Positions 1 to 9,491 of a stretch of 64,000 nucleotides of DNA are shown here, one piece after another (within the stretch, counting starts at the first letter, position 1; every line of letters begins with the position of its first letter). The translations under genes and the position numbers were made by a program. Origin of the DNA: HXMU1420-13 sp965249965. Lineage in GTDB: Bacteria > Bacteroidota > Rhodothermia > Balneolales > Balneolaceae. Location: positions 372,001-436,000 of the forward strand of contig OZ252262.1 of the NCBI GenBank assembly GCA_965249965.1, written 5' to 3'. The notes under the pieces are model-generated. The model did not search any database and was not told the origin of the DNA. It worked only from the letters and a program-made list of their open reading frames with translations.

Positions 1-1131
1 AATATGGATGTTATCAGAGGTGCACAATGGGCGGTCGTTGGTGCAATGATTGTACCGTTAATTGCGGCATCCTTTTATATCATAATTCATAAGTACTCGC
101 TTGATCTCTATTATGAATATGAAAAGCCACTTACATCAATTTTAATTCTTGGCGCACCACTATTTTTACTCGCATATATCTCCATAAGGTTTAGAGAGAC
201 ACTTGATACCGTTACAGAAGAAGCGAATAAAGTCTTGAAGGTAACTGAGGAGAAAAAAGAGTTGCTGGAAAATCAAAATGTGCTTCTGGAAAAACAAGTT
301 GAAGAACGGACCAATGAATTAAAAAAATCGCTTCATGATCTACAGTCCACTCAAGAGCAGCTCATCCAACAAGAAAAACTAGCTTCTCTTGGTCAGCTTA
401 CTGCCGGAATTGCTCATGAAATTAAGAACCCACTCAATTTCGTAAATAACTTCTCCGACCTTTCCATCGAATTGATTGAGGAAACAAGGGAAGAACTTGA
501 AAAAGATCCCGCTGATACTGAAGAAGCACTTTTCATCCTCAACGATATTGAAGCCAATCTTAAAAAGATTCATGAACATGGCAGCCGTGCCGATTCTATT
601 GTGAAGTCCATGCTTCAACATTCGAGAGGTGGATCCGGAAAAATGGAGCCTGCTGATTTAAATAATTTAATGAAGGAATTTGTGAATCTATCGTTTCATG
701 GAATGAGGGCCGGCGACGATCCCATAAATGTAGATATAAACTTCGAATTAGATGAAAGTGTCGGTGAAATAGCGTTAATTGTCGAAGATTTCAGTCGGGT
801 GATCATCAATCTATGCAATAATGCCTTCGATGCTTTGCGTGACAAATCGATTACATTGCAGGCTGGCGGCAATTCGCACTATCGTCCACTATTATCGATT
901 CGAACAACATCTAACGGCGATAACACTACCATAGAAATTGAAGATAATGGGACGGGGATGTCGAAAGAATTAAAGGATAAAATATTAGAACCTTTCTTCA
1001 CCACTAAAAAAGGTACTGCAGGAACCGGGTTGGGGTTATCCATTACGCACGATATAATCAAGGCTCATGGTGGCAAGTTAGAAATTGATTCCATAGAATC
1101 TGAACGAACAATCTTCAAGATCATAATTTAA
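1..1131 (+). CDS. Sensor histidine kinase, probably 5'-truncated by the window edge
   Basis: Membrane histidine kinase that should autophosphorylate and pass phosphate to a receiver. The first ATG is at base 4, but the frame is open to the edge, so the real start and sensor domain may lie outside. Visible are two transmembrane segments (about residues 9-28 and 44-61), a coiled coil (62-125), the H-box LASLGQLTAGIAHEIKNPLN with His138, an N-box (NLCNNAFDA), a G1 box (EIEDNGTGM), an F-box (EPFFTTK) and a G2 box (GTGLGLSI). The catalytic core is close to that of the next gene, 11 bases downstream, so the two are paralogues in one operon. The two receivers downstream are the likely partners. The input signal cannot be told. 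Confidence 0.9.
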   Translation, partial: NMDVIRGAQWAVVGAMIVPLIAASFYIIIHKYSLDLYYEYEKPLTSILILGAPLFLLAYISIRFRETLDTVTEEANKVLKVTEEKKELLENQNVLLEKQVEERTNELKKSLHDLQSTQEQLIQQEKLASLGQLTAGIAHEIKNPLNFVNNFSDLSIELIEETREELEKDPADTEEALFILNDIEANLKKIHEHGSRADSIVKSMLQHSRGGSGKMEPADLNNLMKEFVNLSFHGMRAGDDPINVDINFELDESVGEIALIVEDFSRVIINLCNNAFDALRDKSITLQAGGNSHYRPLLSIRTTSNGDNTTIEIEDNGTGMSKELKDKILEPFFTTKKGTAGTGLGLSITHDIIKAHGGKLEIDSIESERTIFKIII

Positions 1132-1142
1132 CAGGGGTATAC

Positions 1143-4100
1143 ATGAAGGTGATAAAATCTAAGCTGAAGGTATTCCTGCTGATATTATGCAGTACAGTTA
1201 TTGCCGGAATTCCGTCTTTACTCAACGCTCAAATTTTCAACCACATCACTCCAAGAGATGGAATAACCGGTGGTTTTATAAATTCAATTATTGAAGATAG
1301 TAATGGGTTTCTTTGGTTTGCCACAAACACCGGCCTTGATAAATACAATGGCTATGAATTTGTAAATTTCCGGGCAGATAGTGAAGACAGTACCACTATT
1401 TCAGATTCGCGAGTACTTGAAATATTGGAGTATAATGAAACCACTTTTTTAATTGCCACAGCGGTTGGAATAGATATTTTAAATCCAGCTACCGGAATTT
1501 CTTACCCCCTCGATCTAGGGGACAGTACATCAAATTCTGTGCTTATCTATGACTTTATTTTACAGGATGAAAATACCCTTTGGGCTGGGGTAGACGATGG
1601 ACTTTATAAAATTGATCCAACAACCTTAGATAGCGATAATATCGATATCCAATTTTTTCGTAATCCGGAAACTGATCCCAATATCCCTGCTACACTCGGT
1701 GATTTATTACTAAAGGATAATGCTATTTGGATGGGAAAAAGCTCAGGGTTGACTCAATTCGATATTGACTCAGAAACCTTTATCAATACCATTAATACCA
1801 CACAAAAAGCATCATCAATTATTCGAAGTACCATCTGGAAAATTTTAGAAAGCTCAACCGGAGATGTATACATAGCAGCAGATTCTGGTCTTGCAGTACT
1901 ACGAAATGGGGAAGATGTGATAGATGCCGTTACGGAATTAGGTGATATAGATGAAATCGAATTACGATTGGCAGGTTTTCAGACCATAGATGAGGATAAT
2001 GATGGAAATTTGTGGTTTGGATCGGGTTTACAAGGAGCTGTAAGAAAGAATCTGCTTACTGATGAAATAACCCACTTTAGAGCTGACACCGAAAATGAAA
2101 ACTCCATACAATCCAATGACGTGCATTTCATCTTTACAGGAAACCTGAACGAAGTCTGGTTTGGATATCACAACCTCGGATTAACATTGATGTTCGATCG
2201 CTCCTGGAATTATTCGATCGAACAGCCTTTCCCAGATTCTACCGATGAAGCCTCAAACTGGGTCATCAACTTAAAAGAAGATAACGAAGGCAATACCTGG
2301 TTAGGAACTATTCAAGGTATCGTAAAGCAACCGGCTAATGGTTCTGATGCCATCTTATTTGAGACTGAAAATAATCAAAACGTTGTACAAGCCATTCAGT
2401 TCAGTGGTAACGATATTTACGGGGTAATTACTGGCGAAGAGGGAACAAACTTATTCAATTTTAATACAGATACGGAAGAATTTGAAATTTTTGAAAACCC
2501 GATAGGTATTGAACCTCAACCTTTTCTATTTCCAATTATTGATGAAACAATTGGTATAGTTGAAGCCGGCTCACAATATGTAACCTTTAGTACTACTACT
2601 AAAGAATACACTCAAACAAGAATTCCACAACTTGCTGAGTTTCAAACGGACTCCCCTTTCGAATTTATAATTCCGATAAATGATATCGAGGGTAACAAAT
2701 TTGTTTCCTATTTACGTTTTTTACCTAATGAACAACGGTTATCATTGCAGAATTTTAGGTACGAAGAAAGCACTGGAGAATTTACTTCCATTCCAATTTC
2801 TACACCGTCTGGAAATTTTGGGTTTTCACCTCCATCAATGTCTCGTACGAGACCCGGTGTAGCTACCGTTCGAATTAATTCCGGGCTTTTTGAAATCAAT
2901 TACCTTACTGGTGAATCAAGTGTTTCCTTCGAATCCGAGGCTGCAATTTTAGCTGAATCGGATGGCTTTTTAATGGAGGATGATGATGGATATTTCTGGA
3001 CGATAAATTCCACGGGAATTATGCGCTTAGACCCGGTAACTGAAAGTATCTCCTATTTCGAATTGGATGATGATCGATTCGAAAGTTTTGGTGTACCGAG
3101 CAGGCTCTCAAATGGGGATATGGTGTTCCCTGGTTCTGGCGGCGTTCTTCGATTTAATCCAGATCAACTTCAAGAAGAAGATCCAATTTCAAATATTCAT
3201 ATCAACAGTCTGCAAACTGGAGACGAGATCATCAATATTCTTTATGAAGATCATGAAAGTCTTGAGATTCCGAGCTCTGATAACAACATTTCGTTTCTGT
3301 ATACCGGCATCAACTATAAAGAGCCAACGTTCACTCAGTATCGATATAAGTTAATCGGATATAGTGATGAGTGGAACGAGGTTGGCACCCAACGTAATGT
3401 ATTTGTTCCCAATTTACCTCCTGCCGATTACAAAATGCAGGTGCAGGCTGCTTCACGTTTTGGTGGATTTACTGGTCCAATTTCAGAAGTTAGTTTTACA
3501 ATTCTACCACCGTTTTGGCTAACAATACCGGCATACATCCTTTATTTTTTAATTTTTGTAGGTGGAGTTATTTCTGTTGACCGTTTCCAAAGAAAGCGAC
3601 TTCTTCGATTGGCTCGGGAAAAATCACGGGAAAAGGAATTGGAACAAGCTCGGGAAATCGAAATAGCCTATAACAATTTACAGGCCGCACAGGAACAATT
3701 AGTGCAGCAAGAAAAACTAGCCTCGCTGGGTCAACTAACCGCAGGGATCGCGCACGAAATAAAAAACCCGTTGAATTTCGTAAATAACTTTTCTGACTTG
3801 TCTGTTGAACTACTTGAAGAAGCTCGCGAGGAATTAGAAAAAACACCCGCTGATGCCGAAGAAGCCCTCGAAATCCTAAAAGATGTAGAAGCGAATCTAA
3901 AGAAAATACATGAGCATGGAAGCCGAGCCGATTCCATCGTTAAATCCATGCTTCAACATAGTCGCGGCGGTTCCGGGAAACTCGAACCTACCGATTTAAA
4001 TGCGCTGGTTAAAGAATATGTTAACCTGAGTTTCCATGGTATGCGCGCCGGTAAGAACCCTATCAACGTAGATATTCAGGTCGATCTGGATGAATCGCTC

Positions 4101-4466
4101 GATACGATCCCACTAATTGGAGAAGATTTCTCAAGGGTGATTATCAATCTTTGCAATAATGCTTTTGATGCCATGCGCACCAAGTTATCCGAAGAAGGCT
4201 ACAAACCAAAGCTGACTGTAAAAACTGAAGTCCAAAACGGCAAGGTTCTCATTTCGATTGAAGATAATGGCCCCGGAATTCCGGATCATTTCAAGGACAG
4301 AATTCTGCAACCCTTCTTCACCACTAAAAAAGGAACCGAAGGTACCGGGCTGGGACTCAGCATCACCAACGATATTATAAAAGCTCATCGTGGAATTCTT
4401 GAGATCGAAACCAAGAACAATGAGTTCACCCGATTCAACATTTTTTTAACACAAACAGGCAAATAG
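1143..4466 (+). CDS. Reg_prop/Y_Y_Y sensor histidine kinase
   Basis: A 1107-residue membrane sensor kinase. A signal peptide (about 1-29) leads to a periplasmic two-component-regulator propeller made of repeats such as DSNGFLWFATNTGLDKYNG and EGNTWLGTIQGI (about 35-690). A Y_Y_Y domain (about 740-800), a transmembrane helix (about 805-825), a coiled coil and a HisKA/HATPase core follow, with the phosphoacceptor His871 in LTAGIAHEIKNPL and a GTGLGLSI G2 box. Unlike the hybrid HTCS regulators of polysaccharide loci it has no fused receiver or AraC output, so it should signal to the separate receivers that start 1 base after its stop. No sugar-degradation genes are adjacent, so the ligand is unknown. 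Confidence 0.93.
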   Translation: MKVIKSKLKVFLLILCSTVIAGIPSLLNAQIFNHITPRDGITGGFINSIIEDSNGFLWFATNTGLDKYNGYEFVNFRADSEDSTTISDSRVLEILEYNETTFLIATAVGIDILNPATGISYPLDLGDSTSNSVLIYDFILQDENTLWAGVDDGLYKIDPTTLDSDNIDIQFFRNPETDPNIPATLGDLLLKDNAIWMGKSSGLTQFDIDSETFINTINTTQKASSIIRSTIWKILESSTGDVYIAADSGLAVLRNGEDVIDAVTELGDIDEIELRLAGFQTIDEDNDGNLWFGSGLQGAVRKNLLTDEITHFRADTENENSIQSNDVHFIFTGNLNEVWFGYHNLGLTLMFDRSWNYSIEQPFPDSTDEASNWVINLKEDNEGNTWLGTIQGIVKQPANGSDAILFETENNQNVVQAIQFSGNDIYGVITGEEGTNLFNFNTDTEEFEIFENPIGIEPQPFLFPIIDETIGIVEAGSQYVTFSTTTKEYTQTRIPQLAEFQTDSPFEFIIPINDIEGNKFVSYLRFLPNEQRLSLQNFRYEESTGEFTSIPISTPSGNFGFSPPSMSRTRPGVATVRINSGLFEINYLTGESSVSFESEAAILAESDGFLMEDDDGYFWTINSTGIMRLDPVTESISYFELDDDRFESFGVPSRLSNGDMVFPGSGGVLRFNPDQLQEEDPISNIHINSLQTGDEIINILYEDHESLEIPSSDNNISFLYTGINYKEPTFTQYRYKLIGYSDEWNEVGTQRNVFVPNLPPADYKMQVQAASRFGGFTGPISEVSFTILPPFWLTIPAYILYFLIFVGGVISVDRFQRKRLLRLAREKSREKELEQAREIEIAYNNLQAAQEQLVQQEKLASLGQLTAGIAHEIKNPLNFVNNFSDLSVELLEEAREELEKTPADAEEALEILKDVEANLKKIHEHGSRADSIVKSMLQHSRGGSGKLEPTDLNALVKEYVNLSFHGMRAGKNPINVDIQVDLDESLDTIPLIGEDFSRVIINLCNNAFDAMRTKLSEEGYKPKLTVKTEVQNGKVLISIEDNGPGIPDHFKDRILQPFFTTKKGTEGTGLGLSITNDIIKAHRGILEIETKNNEFTRFNIFLTQTGK

Positions 4467-4467
4467 C

Positions 4468-4848
4468 ATGACGAAATTTTTGGTAGTAGACGATGAACGA
4501 GATGTTGAAATGCTGTTTCGGCAAAAGTTCAGAAAAGAAATCCGCAAAGGATTGATTGAACTGGAATTTGCATTCTCCGGGGATGAAGCCATGGAAAAAC
4601 TACGAAGTAATGACCCACCAGAAGTGGTTTATATTTTTTCGGACATTAACATGCCGGGGATGTCGGGGCTGGAACTTCTGGACATGGTAAAGACCAATTT
4701 CCCGAATATTAAAATCAGTATGATTTCGGCCTATGGCGATAAGGAAAATATCGACAAAGCTATGGAATCCGGGGCCTCCGGTTTCTTCACCAAACCCATC
4801 GACTTCGACTCCCTTCGGGAAGAAGTGTATCAAATAATTGAAAATTAA
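4468..4848 (+). CDS. Single-domain response regulator (CheY-like)
   Basis: A 126-residue stand-alone receiver. It has the acidic pair at the start (VVDDE, residues 7-9), the phosphoacceptor Asp59 in FSDINMPGMSG, the Ser/Thr position in MISAYG and Lys109 in FFTKPID. There is no output domain, so it must act through protein contact or as a phosphate relay. It begins one base after the stop of the Reg_prop kinase and is followed after 20 bases by a second receiver protein of similar sequence. This makes it part of the kinase operon. Confidence 0.92.
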   Translation: MTKFLVVDDERDVEMLFRQKFRKEIRKGLIELEFAFSGDEAMEKLRSNDPPEVVYIFSDINMPGMSGLELLDMVKTNFPNIKISMISAYGDKENIDKAMESGASGFFTKPIDFDSLREEVYQIIEN

Positions 4849-4868
4849 AAGTAGCGGACCATTGATTT

Positions 4869-6035
4869 ATGGAACAGCATAGAATTTTAGTAGTTGATGA
4901 CGAACCGGATTTACAAATGCTGATTCTGCAGCGATTCAGAAAGCAGATCAGAAACGATGAATTCGAATTTTTCTTTGCTGAAAATGGCGAAGAAGCCCTG
5001 GAATTGCTCGATGATTCTGCGAATATCTCGTTGGTACTTTCGGACATTAACATGCCCAAGATGGATGGTCTCACCTTCTTGTCTGAGACTCAAAAACTCG
5101 AAAATCCGATGTTTAAAACCATCATTGTTTCGGCGTATGGGGATATGGAAAACATCCGCACTGCAATGAATCGCGGAGCCTTCGATTTTGTCACCAAACC
5201 CATCGACTTCACCGATCTGAATGCTACCATCGACAAAACCCTCAAAGAAATTGCATTGATCAAAGATGGGATCAAGCATAAAAAAACACTCGAAGCCGTA
5301 CAAACCGACCTGGAAACGGCAGCTCGCATTCAGAAGAAAATGCTCCCACAGGAATTCCCTCCATTCCCGGATCGAACTGAGTTCGATATTTATGGGGAGA
5401 TGCATACTGCCAAACAGGTAGGTGGTGACTTTTTTGATTTCTATATGATGGATGAACATCGCCTGGGATTTGTGATTGGAGATGTATCCGGCAAAGGCGT
5501 TCCTGCTTCGCTATACATGGCCGTTTCACGAACTATGATAAAAGCCATCGCCTCCCAAATTGATGATCCCGGTGAGATACTGGACACCGTGAATACCATG
5601 TTAATCCCGGAAAGTGAATTAACCACTTTTGTAACGGTATTCTTTGGTTTTCTTGATACCCGAACGGGTGTAGTACGCTATTGCAATGGTGGCCATAATT
5701 TACCGTATGTGCTGCGAAATAACGGAACAGCAGAAGAAGTAGAGAATACCTCAGGTTTATTACTTGGAAAAATTGAACCCATTGAATTTGAAACCAAAGA
5801 ACTCACTTTGGCCCCCGGTGAAAAGTTAATGATGTTCACGGACGGTGTTACAGAAGCAAATGCCGAAGACGAGTCTATGTATGAAGAACCCCGCCTGGAA
5901 GAGTACCTTGAAAACCATCATTCCTACACCAACGAACAATTGGTTAAAGGCCTCGTTGTTGATGTACTCAAATTCACCGGCAAAGCCGAGCAGTCTGATG
6001 ACATTACAGTGCTTTCATTAGGGTATAACGGTTAG
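4869..6035 (+). CDS. Response regulator with PP2C/SpoIIE-type serine phosphatase output (RsbU-like)
   Basis: A 388-residue protein with an N-terminal receiver (Asp59 in LSDINMPKMDG, Lys110 in FVTKPIDF), a linker helix (about 125-165) and a PP2C-like SpoIIE phosphatase domain (about 180-388). Metal-binding motifs include QVGGDFFDF, VIGDVSGKGVPASLYM, YCNGGHNLPY, MFTDGVTEA and QSDDITVL. Phosphorylation of the receiver probably controls dephosphorylation of a Ser/Thr-phosphorylated partner, as in partner-switching systems. No anti-sigma factor or STAS antagonist is encoded in the window, so the substrate is unknown. It is the last gene of the kinase-receiver operon. Confidence 0.92.
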   Translation: MEQHRILVVDDEPDLQMLILQRFRKQIRNDEFEFFFAENGEEALELLDDSANISLVLSDINMPKMDGLTFLSETQKLENPMFKTIIVSAYGDMENIRTAMNRGAFDFVTKPIDFTDLNATIDKTLKEIALIKDGIKHKKTLEAVQTDLETAARIQKKMLPQEFPPFPDRTEFDIYGEMHTAKQVGGDFFDFYMMDEHRLGFVIGDVSGKGVPASLYMAVSRTMIKAIASQIDDPGEILDTVNTMLIPESELTTFVTVFFGFLDTRTGVVRYCNGGHNLPYVLRNNGTAEEVENTSGLLLGKIEPIEFETKELTLAPGEKLMMFTDGVTEANAEDESMYEEPRLEEYLENHHSYTNEQLVKGLVVDVLKFTGKAEQSDDITVLSLGYNG

Positions 6036-6063
6036 AGAAATTTCCATTTGCATGAATGATGAT

Positions 6064-6243
6064 GTCATCCCGCGGCGCAGGACGGGGATCTGATATATTC
6101 AATCCATTTCCCCATAAGGTGCCTGAGCTTGTCGAAGGCCCGACCTCAAACTGACCCCACTCTGTCTCTCCCCTACATCAAGCGGAGAGGACTCGAATTA
6201 AAAGATTTCGTCATTGTGAGGAGCCTCGGAACGTGGAAAAGCG
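6064..6243. repeat. Composite palindromic repeat, modules A'-B'-C'-D'
   Basis: Noncoding mosaic of four short modules seen again at several places up to 22.9 kb. In order they are a TCATCCCGCGGCGCAGG block (A), GTGCCTGAGCTTGTCGAAGG (B), a CTCTGTCTCTCCCCT...GGAGAGGACTC hairpin block (C) and TCATTGTGAGGAGCCTC (D). This copy is inverted relative to those at 18.7-22.9 kb. I see no gene between 6036 and the tRNA at 6887. Confidence 0.75.
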
Positions 6244-6300
6244 ATAACAAACGTTCGACTTGACAATCTCAATTAACTATTCCCTTCTTTCAATAGAATG

Positions 6301-6390
6301 GTCATTCCGCGGCGCAGGCCGGGATCTGAATCGAATTAGCATACGTTTAGTTTGGCACTTTTGATTGACCAAAAGTACACAAAAGTCACC
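6301..6390. repeat. Module A repeat with extended flank
   Basis: Starts with GTCATTCCGCGGCGCAGGCC. Bases 6301-6353 recur in inverted orientation at 21812-21864 with a single mismatch by eye. The similarity appears to extend weakly into the following AAAAGTACACAAAAG stretch, matching the CACAAAAGAAC region near 21790. Confidence 0.7.
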
Positions 6391-6548
6391 GTAAGAAATG
6401 AAGATTCACTAGCGAATGAATGTTGTTTTGTTAACTTGCTAACGATTCGAACTTCCCCCAGATAATCCCTACCGCATTTCTTCCGGATTTGGTTTGGAGG
6501 TATTATTGCTACCTTGGCTGGGAGATGAGTTTGTTGAATTGCTTGTTA

Positions 6549-6642
6549 AATAAGGTGCCTGAGCCTGTCAAAGGCCCGACCTCAGCTTGGTCTCAATTTA
6601 CACCCCACTCTGTCTCTCCTCTAAGATTAGGTGAGAGGACTC
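6549..6642. repeat. Modules B'-C' repeat
   Basis: GTGCCTGAGCCTGTCAAAGG (module B) is followed by ACTCTGTCTCTCCTCTAAG and the paired AGGTGAGAGGACTC (module C). Same order and orientation as the copy at 6.1 kb. An open frame runs through the area, but it is made of repeat sequence and is not a gene. Confidence 0.7.
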
Positions 6643-6807
6643 CTCTGATAAACCGTTGTAATTCCAACTAGCTATTTTATGAACTCGATACTAAACCTCT
6701 ATCTCTACTTCTAACAATAATTCAAAAAATACACCAAAACTGGTTGTTCACAGATTCAAAGCTCCTTATATTTGGGGCTCTCGTAAAAACGAGAGAATTA
6801 CTGAAAT

Positions 6808-6871
6808 GCACCCGTAGCTTCCCGACTTGTCGGGAGATGAGTACAGTGACTACGAATCACACTCCTACGAT
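6808..6871 (+). pseudogene. Degenerate tRNA-Arg-like copy with hairpin insertion
   Basis: GCACCCGTAGCT is identical to the first 12 bases of the real tRNA 79 bases downstream. It is followed by the perfect hairpin TCCCGACTTGTCGGGA (6820-6835) in place of the D-loop, then GAGTACAGTGACTACGAATC, which keeps a pairing anticodon arm around CTACGAA. The T-arm and the 3' acceptor strand are not recognisable. It is read as a decayed tandem duplicate of tRNA-Arg. Confidence 0.65.
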
Positions 6872-6886
6872 GCATATTTACTGAAT

Positions 6887-6960
6887 GCACCCGTAGCTCA
6901 ACTGGATAGAGTACCTGACTACGAATCAGGCGGTTAGAAGTTCGAATCTTCTCGGGTGTA
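6887..6960 (+). tRNA. tRNA-Arg (anticodon ACG)
   Basis: A 74-base cloverleaf. The acceptor GCACCCG pairs with CGGGTGT, the anticodon stem CCTGA/TCAGG encloses the loop CTACGAA (anticodon ACG at 34-36), and the T-arm AGAAG-TTCGAAT-CTTCT is perfect. The discriminator base is A and CCA is not encoded. A34 would be read as inosine after TadA editing. A damaged copy lies just upstream and a strong terminator just downstream. Confidence 0.93.
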
Positions 6961-6969
6961 CTTGATTCC

Positions 6970-7004
6970 AAAAAGCCTTCATGTTTTCATGGGGGCTTTT
7001 TTGT
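6970..7004 (+). terminator. Rho-independent terminator after tRNA-Arg
   Basis: The arm AAAAAGCCTTCATG pairs with CATGGGGGCTTTTT around a TTTT loop and ends in a T-run. It begins 10 bases after the tRNA. Confidence 0.8.
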
Positions 7005-7204
7005 TATACCTGCCACGAAACTAATGATTGGTTAATTTCACTGAAATTTATGGTGAAAGCCTCCTTTACCGTTCGATTAGATAAATGCATCCCCTACTCC
7101 AATAAAGGGCTTATTTACTCACTTATCTCAAATCACTTTAGCCATGCAGTTGTATGCCGATAAGAGGTGAATGACTTTAGCAATCAAACAAAAGCTCTCT
7201 GAAT

Positions 7205-8395
7205 ATGTCCACTGAACTACTTGTAAAAAATGAATTTCACCGCATTCTCGAACTATCGGAATTAAACTTAGACTATTCGGATCTGCAAAAATATCTACAG
7301 GATCTCGCCGAGTTAGCAGCCAAAATTGCGAATACTCAAATATCGTTAGTGAATCTTATCGATTCCTACACTCAGTGGACTGTCTCCCGAAGCGGCATTG
7401 AGCTCGAACAGATGCCCCGCGAAGACTCTGTGTGCCAGTACACTATTCAGGGTGATAACGCACTCGAAGTGAGCGACTTATCGCTGGATGAACGGTTCAA
7501 AGAAAAATTTTATGTTAAAGGGGATCCAAATCTGAGATACTATTACGGATTGCCTTTGCAAACCAAACAAGGCAATAACATCGGGGCGCTTTGTGTGGTG
7601 GATACTGAGCAGAAAGTATTAGATCCGGAGAAGAAAGAACTGCTCCGTTACATTGCCAATGAAGTGGTCACCCGACTGCTGTTCTTACAAGAAAATAACT
7701 TATTGCGTAAAGAACTGGATGAAGCAAAAGACTCCAACTTAAAAGTGATTCACGATATCCGCGGACCGCTAACCGGTATTATTGGGGTAGCAGATTTAGT
7801 AGAGCGTCAATTAAGTCCCGAACAAGCTAAAAGCATTCTTGAGCTGGTTGTGCTGATCAAAAAAAGCGGGGAATCGCTTATGGACCTGGCCGATGAAATC
7901 ATGAATAATGCGAGTGAAAAAGTAGAGCCCGGTGAAAACGAATACAGTTTTGAAACCTTTATCGATAAGCTGCACAAACTGTATCAGCCACAGGCCATCA
8001 GTAAAAAGCTGGATCTGCAATTTACAGGATCGAATGCTCAGGTAGTGTTTCCGAAGACCAAACTTACCCAGATTGCCGGAAACCTTATTTCTAATGCCCT
8101 GAAATTCACCCCCGAACAGGGCTCTATTCATGTTGCGCTTGCCGTAGAAAAAGTCCGGGAAAGCCAAATGCTCACCTTAAGTGTAACCGATACCGGACAG
8201 GGAATGACGCCCGAAAGCATAGATATGATCTTAGAAGGACAAAAAGAAAGCAGCAACGGAACCGGTGGCGAAGCGGGTTTTGGTTTTGGGATGAAGCTGG
8301 TGAAACACCTGGTGGAAAAAGCCGGTGGTTACATGACGATCCAATCTGAACAAGACAAAGGAACCTGCTTTAAGGTACTGATTCCACATATATAG
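7205..8395 (+). CDS. GAF-domain sensor histidine kinase
   Basis: A 396-residue soluble kinase with no signal peptide or membrane segment. A GAF domain (about residues 20-165, including YYYGLPLQTKQGNNIGALCV) precedes a dimerisation domain with His183 in VIHDIRGPLTGIIG. A HATPase follows with an N-box (NLISNALKFTPE), a G1 box (VTDTGQGM) and a G2-like GFGFGMKLVKHLVE. The H-box reads HDIRGPL rather than HEIRTPL, a known variant. No receiver is adjacent, since the flanks are the tRNA terminator and a hypothetical gene, so it is an orphan kinase. The ligand of the GAF domain is unknown. Confidence 0.9.
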   Translation: MSTELLVKNEFHRILELSELNLDYSDLQKYLQDLAELAAKIANTQISLVNLIDSYTQWTVSRSGIELEQMPREDSVCQYTIQGDNALEVSDLSLDERFKEKFYVKGDPNLRYYYGLPLQTKQGNNIGALCVVDTEQKVLDPEKKELLRYIANEVVTRLLFLQENNLLRKELDEAKDSNLKVIHDIRGPLTGIIGVADLVERQLSPEQAKSILELVVLIKKSGESLMDLADEIMNNASEKVEPGENEYSFETFIDKLHKLYQPQAISKKLDLQFTGSNAQVVFPKTKLTQIAGNLISNALKFTPEQGSIHVALAVEKVRESQMLTLSVTDTGQGMTPESIDMILEGQKESSNGTGGEAGFGFGMKLVKHLVEKAGGYMTIQSEQDKGTCFKVLIPHI

Positions 8396-8407
8396 GATGT
8401 ATTCTGG

Positions 8408-8427
8408 TTCTGCAGCCCTGCTACGGA
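8408..8427. repeat. Short imperfect hairpin repeat, copy 1
   Basis: TTCTGCAGCCCTGCTACGGA resembles TTCCGCAGTTTTGCTGTGGA at 9499. Both are imperfect palindromes in otherwise noncoding sequence (8396-8665) where I see no gene. Confidence 0.4.
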
Positions 8428-8665
8428 TTTAACCTTGAGGATCTTCCTCTATCCCCTGCCATAAATGACCCCGCCCTATAAGGAATCGAGGAACCGCGCG
8501 TTGTACTATTTGTGCTTGTCCCTTCGTTTCCAAACTCCTGCTTGGGATTAAGAGTAAATAGTCCGGATGTATGCACCTTCTTTACCTGAAATGGCAAACT
8601 CCGTGACAGAGTAGTATATTTTTGAACTTCATAGTGACTTATATCTCAATCTTATATCCATTAAT

Positions 8666-9382
8666 ATGAAAAACAGGATTAATAAACAGCAACTTGTTGT
8701 TGAGTTTGTTTCGGTGGTGTTTGCCGTTATTCTGGCTTTGATCCTCAATAACTGGAGAGAAACTGCCTCATTAAATAATGATCTCTCAAGAGTAGAAGAA
8801 TCCATTCGGAAAGAGGTAGTCAGAAATGATTCGCTGGTTCAGGAATCTCACCAGTACAGGCAGGATTTGCTCGAAAAATTCTATACCAATAATCATCAGT
8901 TAATATCAGTTCCAGCATCAGCTCTTCCATTCGATGTTAATGATAATGAGGCACTCGCCAGTTACTTCGAATTACAACTGATCATTGGCCAGAAAGAGTT
9001 TTTTGAGAGAGTTAAAGTCATGCAGGATGGAGAGAACAGGGTGCTTATACTAAACGAGAATGTGTTCGATCTGGTGGTAGAATCCGATACGCTCAAACTA
9101 AAAGGGATTGGAAATATTCAGCTAAGAATTCCCAATCTAAGTAACAGGTCATGGGATCTTGCACAGGCTACGGGCACCATTGTGAACATGGATGTTACAA
9201 TGGTCGAAAAACTGATCATCGTGAATGCCTTATTGGAATCCTATGAAAGCACGAGTGAATCAGCCATTCAAATGGTGTACAGCGGTAATCAAAGAGGACT
9301 GCTCTCCGTGCTTGAGGATCTCTTTAATATTGAGGCTCAGATCATAGAAGCTAATGCAGCCTTATTGTCTGATCACGATTAG
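8666..9382 (+). CDS. Hypothetical protein with N-terminal membrane anchor
   Basis: A 238-residue protein of unknown role. A single transmembrane helix near the N-terminus (about 10-28, ending in LALILNNWRE) resembles the anchor of widespread Bacteroidota hypotheticals of the DUF6090 type. The rest (30-238) is hydrophilic and helical and probably lies in the periplasm. No catalytic motif is visible. It stands alone between a kinase and a decayed gene fragment. The start is the first ATG, since the anchor follows directly. Confidence 0.75.
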   Translation: MKNRINKQQLVVEFVSVVFAVILALILNNWRETASLNNDLSRVEESIRKEVVRNDSLVQESHQYRQDLLEKFYTNNHQLISVPASALPFDVNDNEALASYFELQLIIGQKEFFERVKVMQDGENRVLILNENVFDLVVESDTLKLKGIGNIQLRIPNLSNRSWDLAQATGTIVNMDVTMVEKLIIVNALLESYESTSESAIQMVYSGNQRGLLSVLEDLFNIEAQIIEANAALLSDHD

Positions 9383-9491
9383 CCGAAATTTACGGATCAT
9401 ATACATCCGGCTTTCTGATTTCCAATCGCCTAACAAGAATAAGACTGCCCCTGCGGAACTAAATACAGTATCCGGTTCTTCTACTAGTTTG

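Noticed and set aside
6489..6671. Possible small gene of 60 codons
   Set aside because: Composed of intergenic repeat modules B and C, so not a gene.
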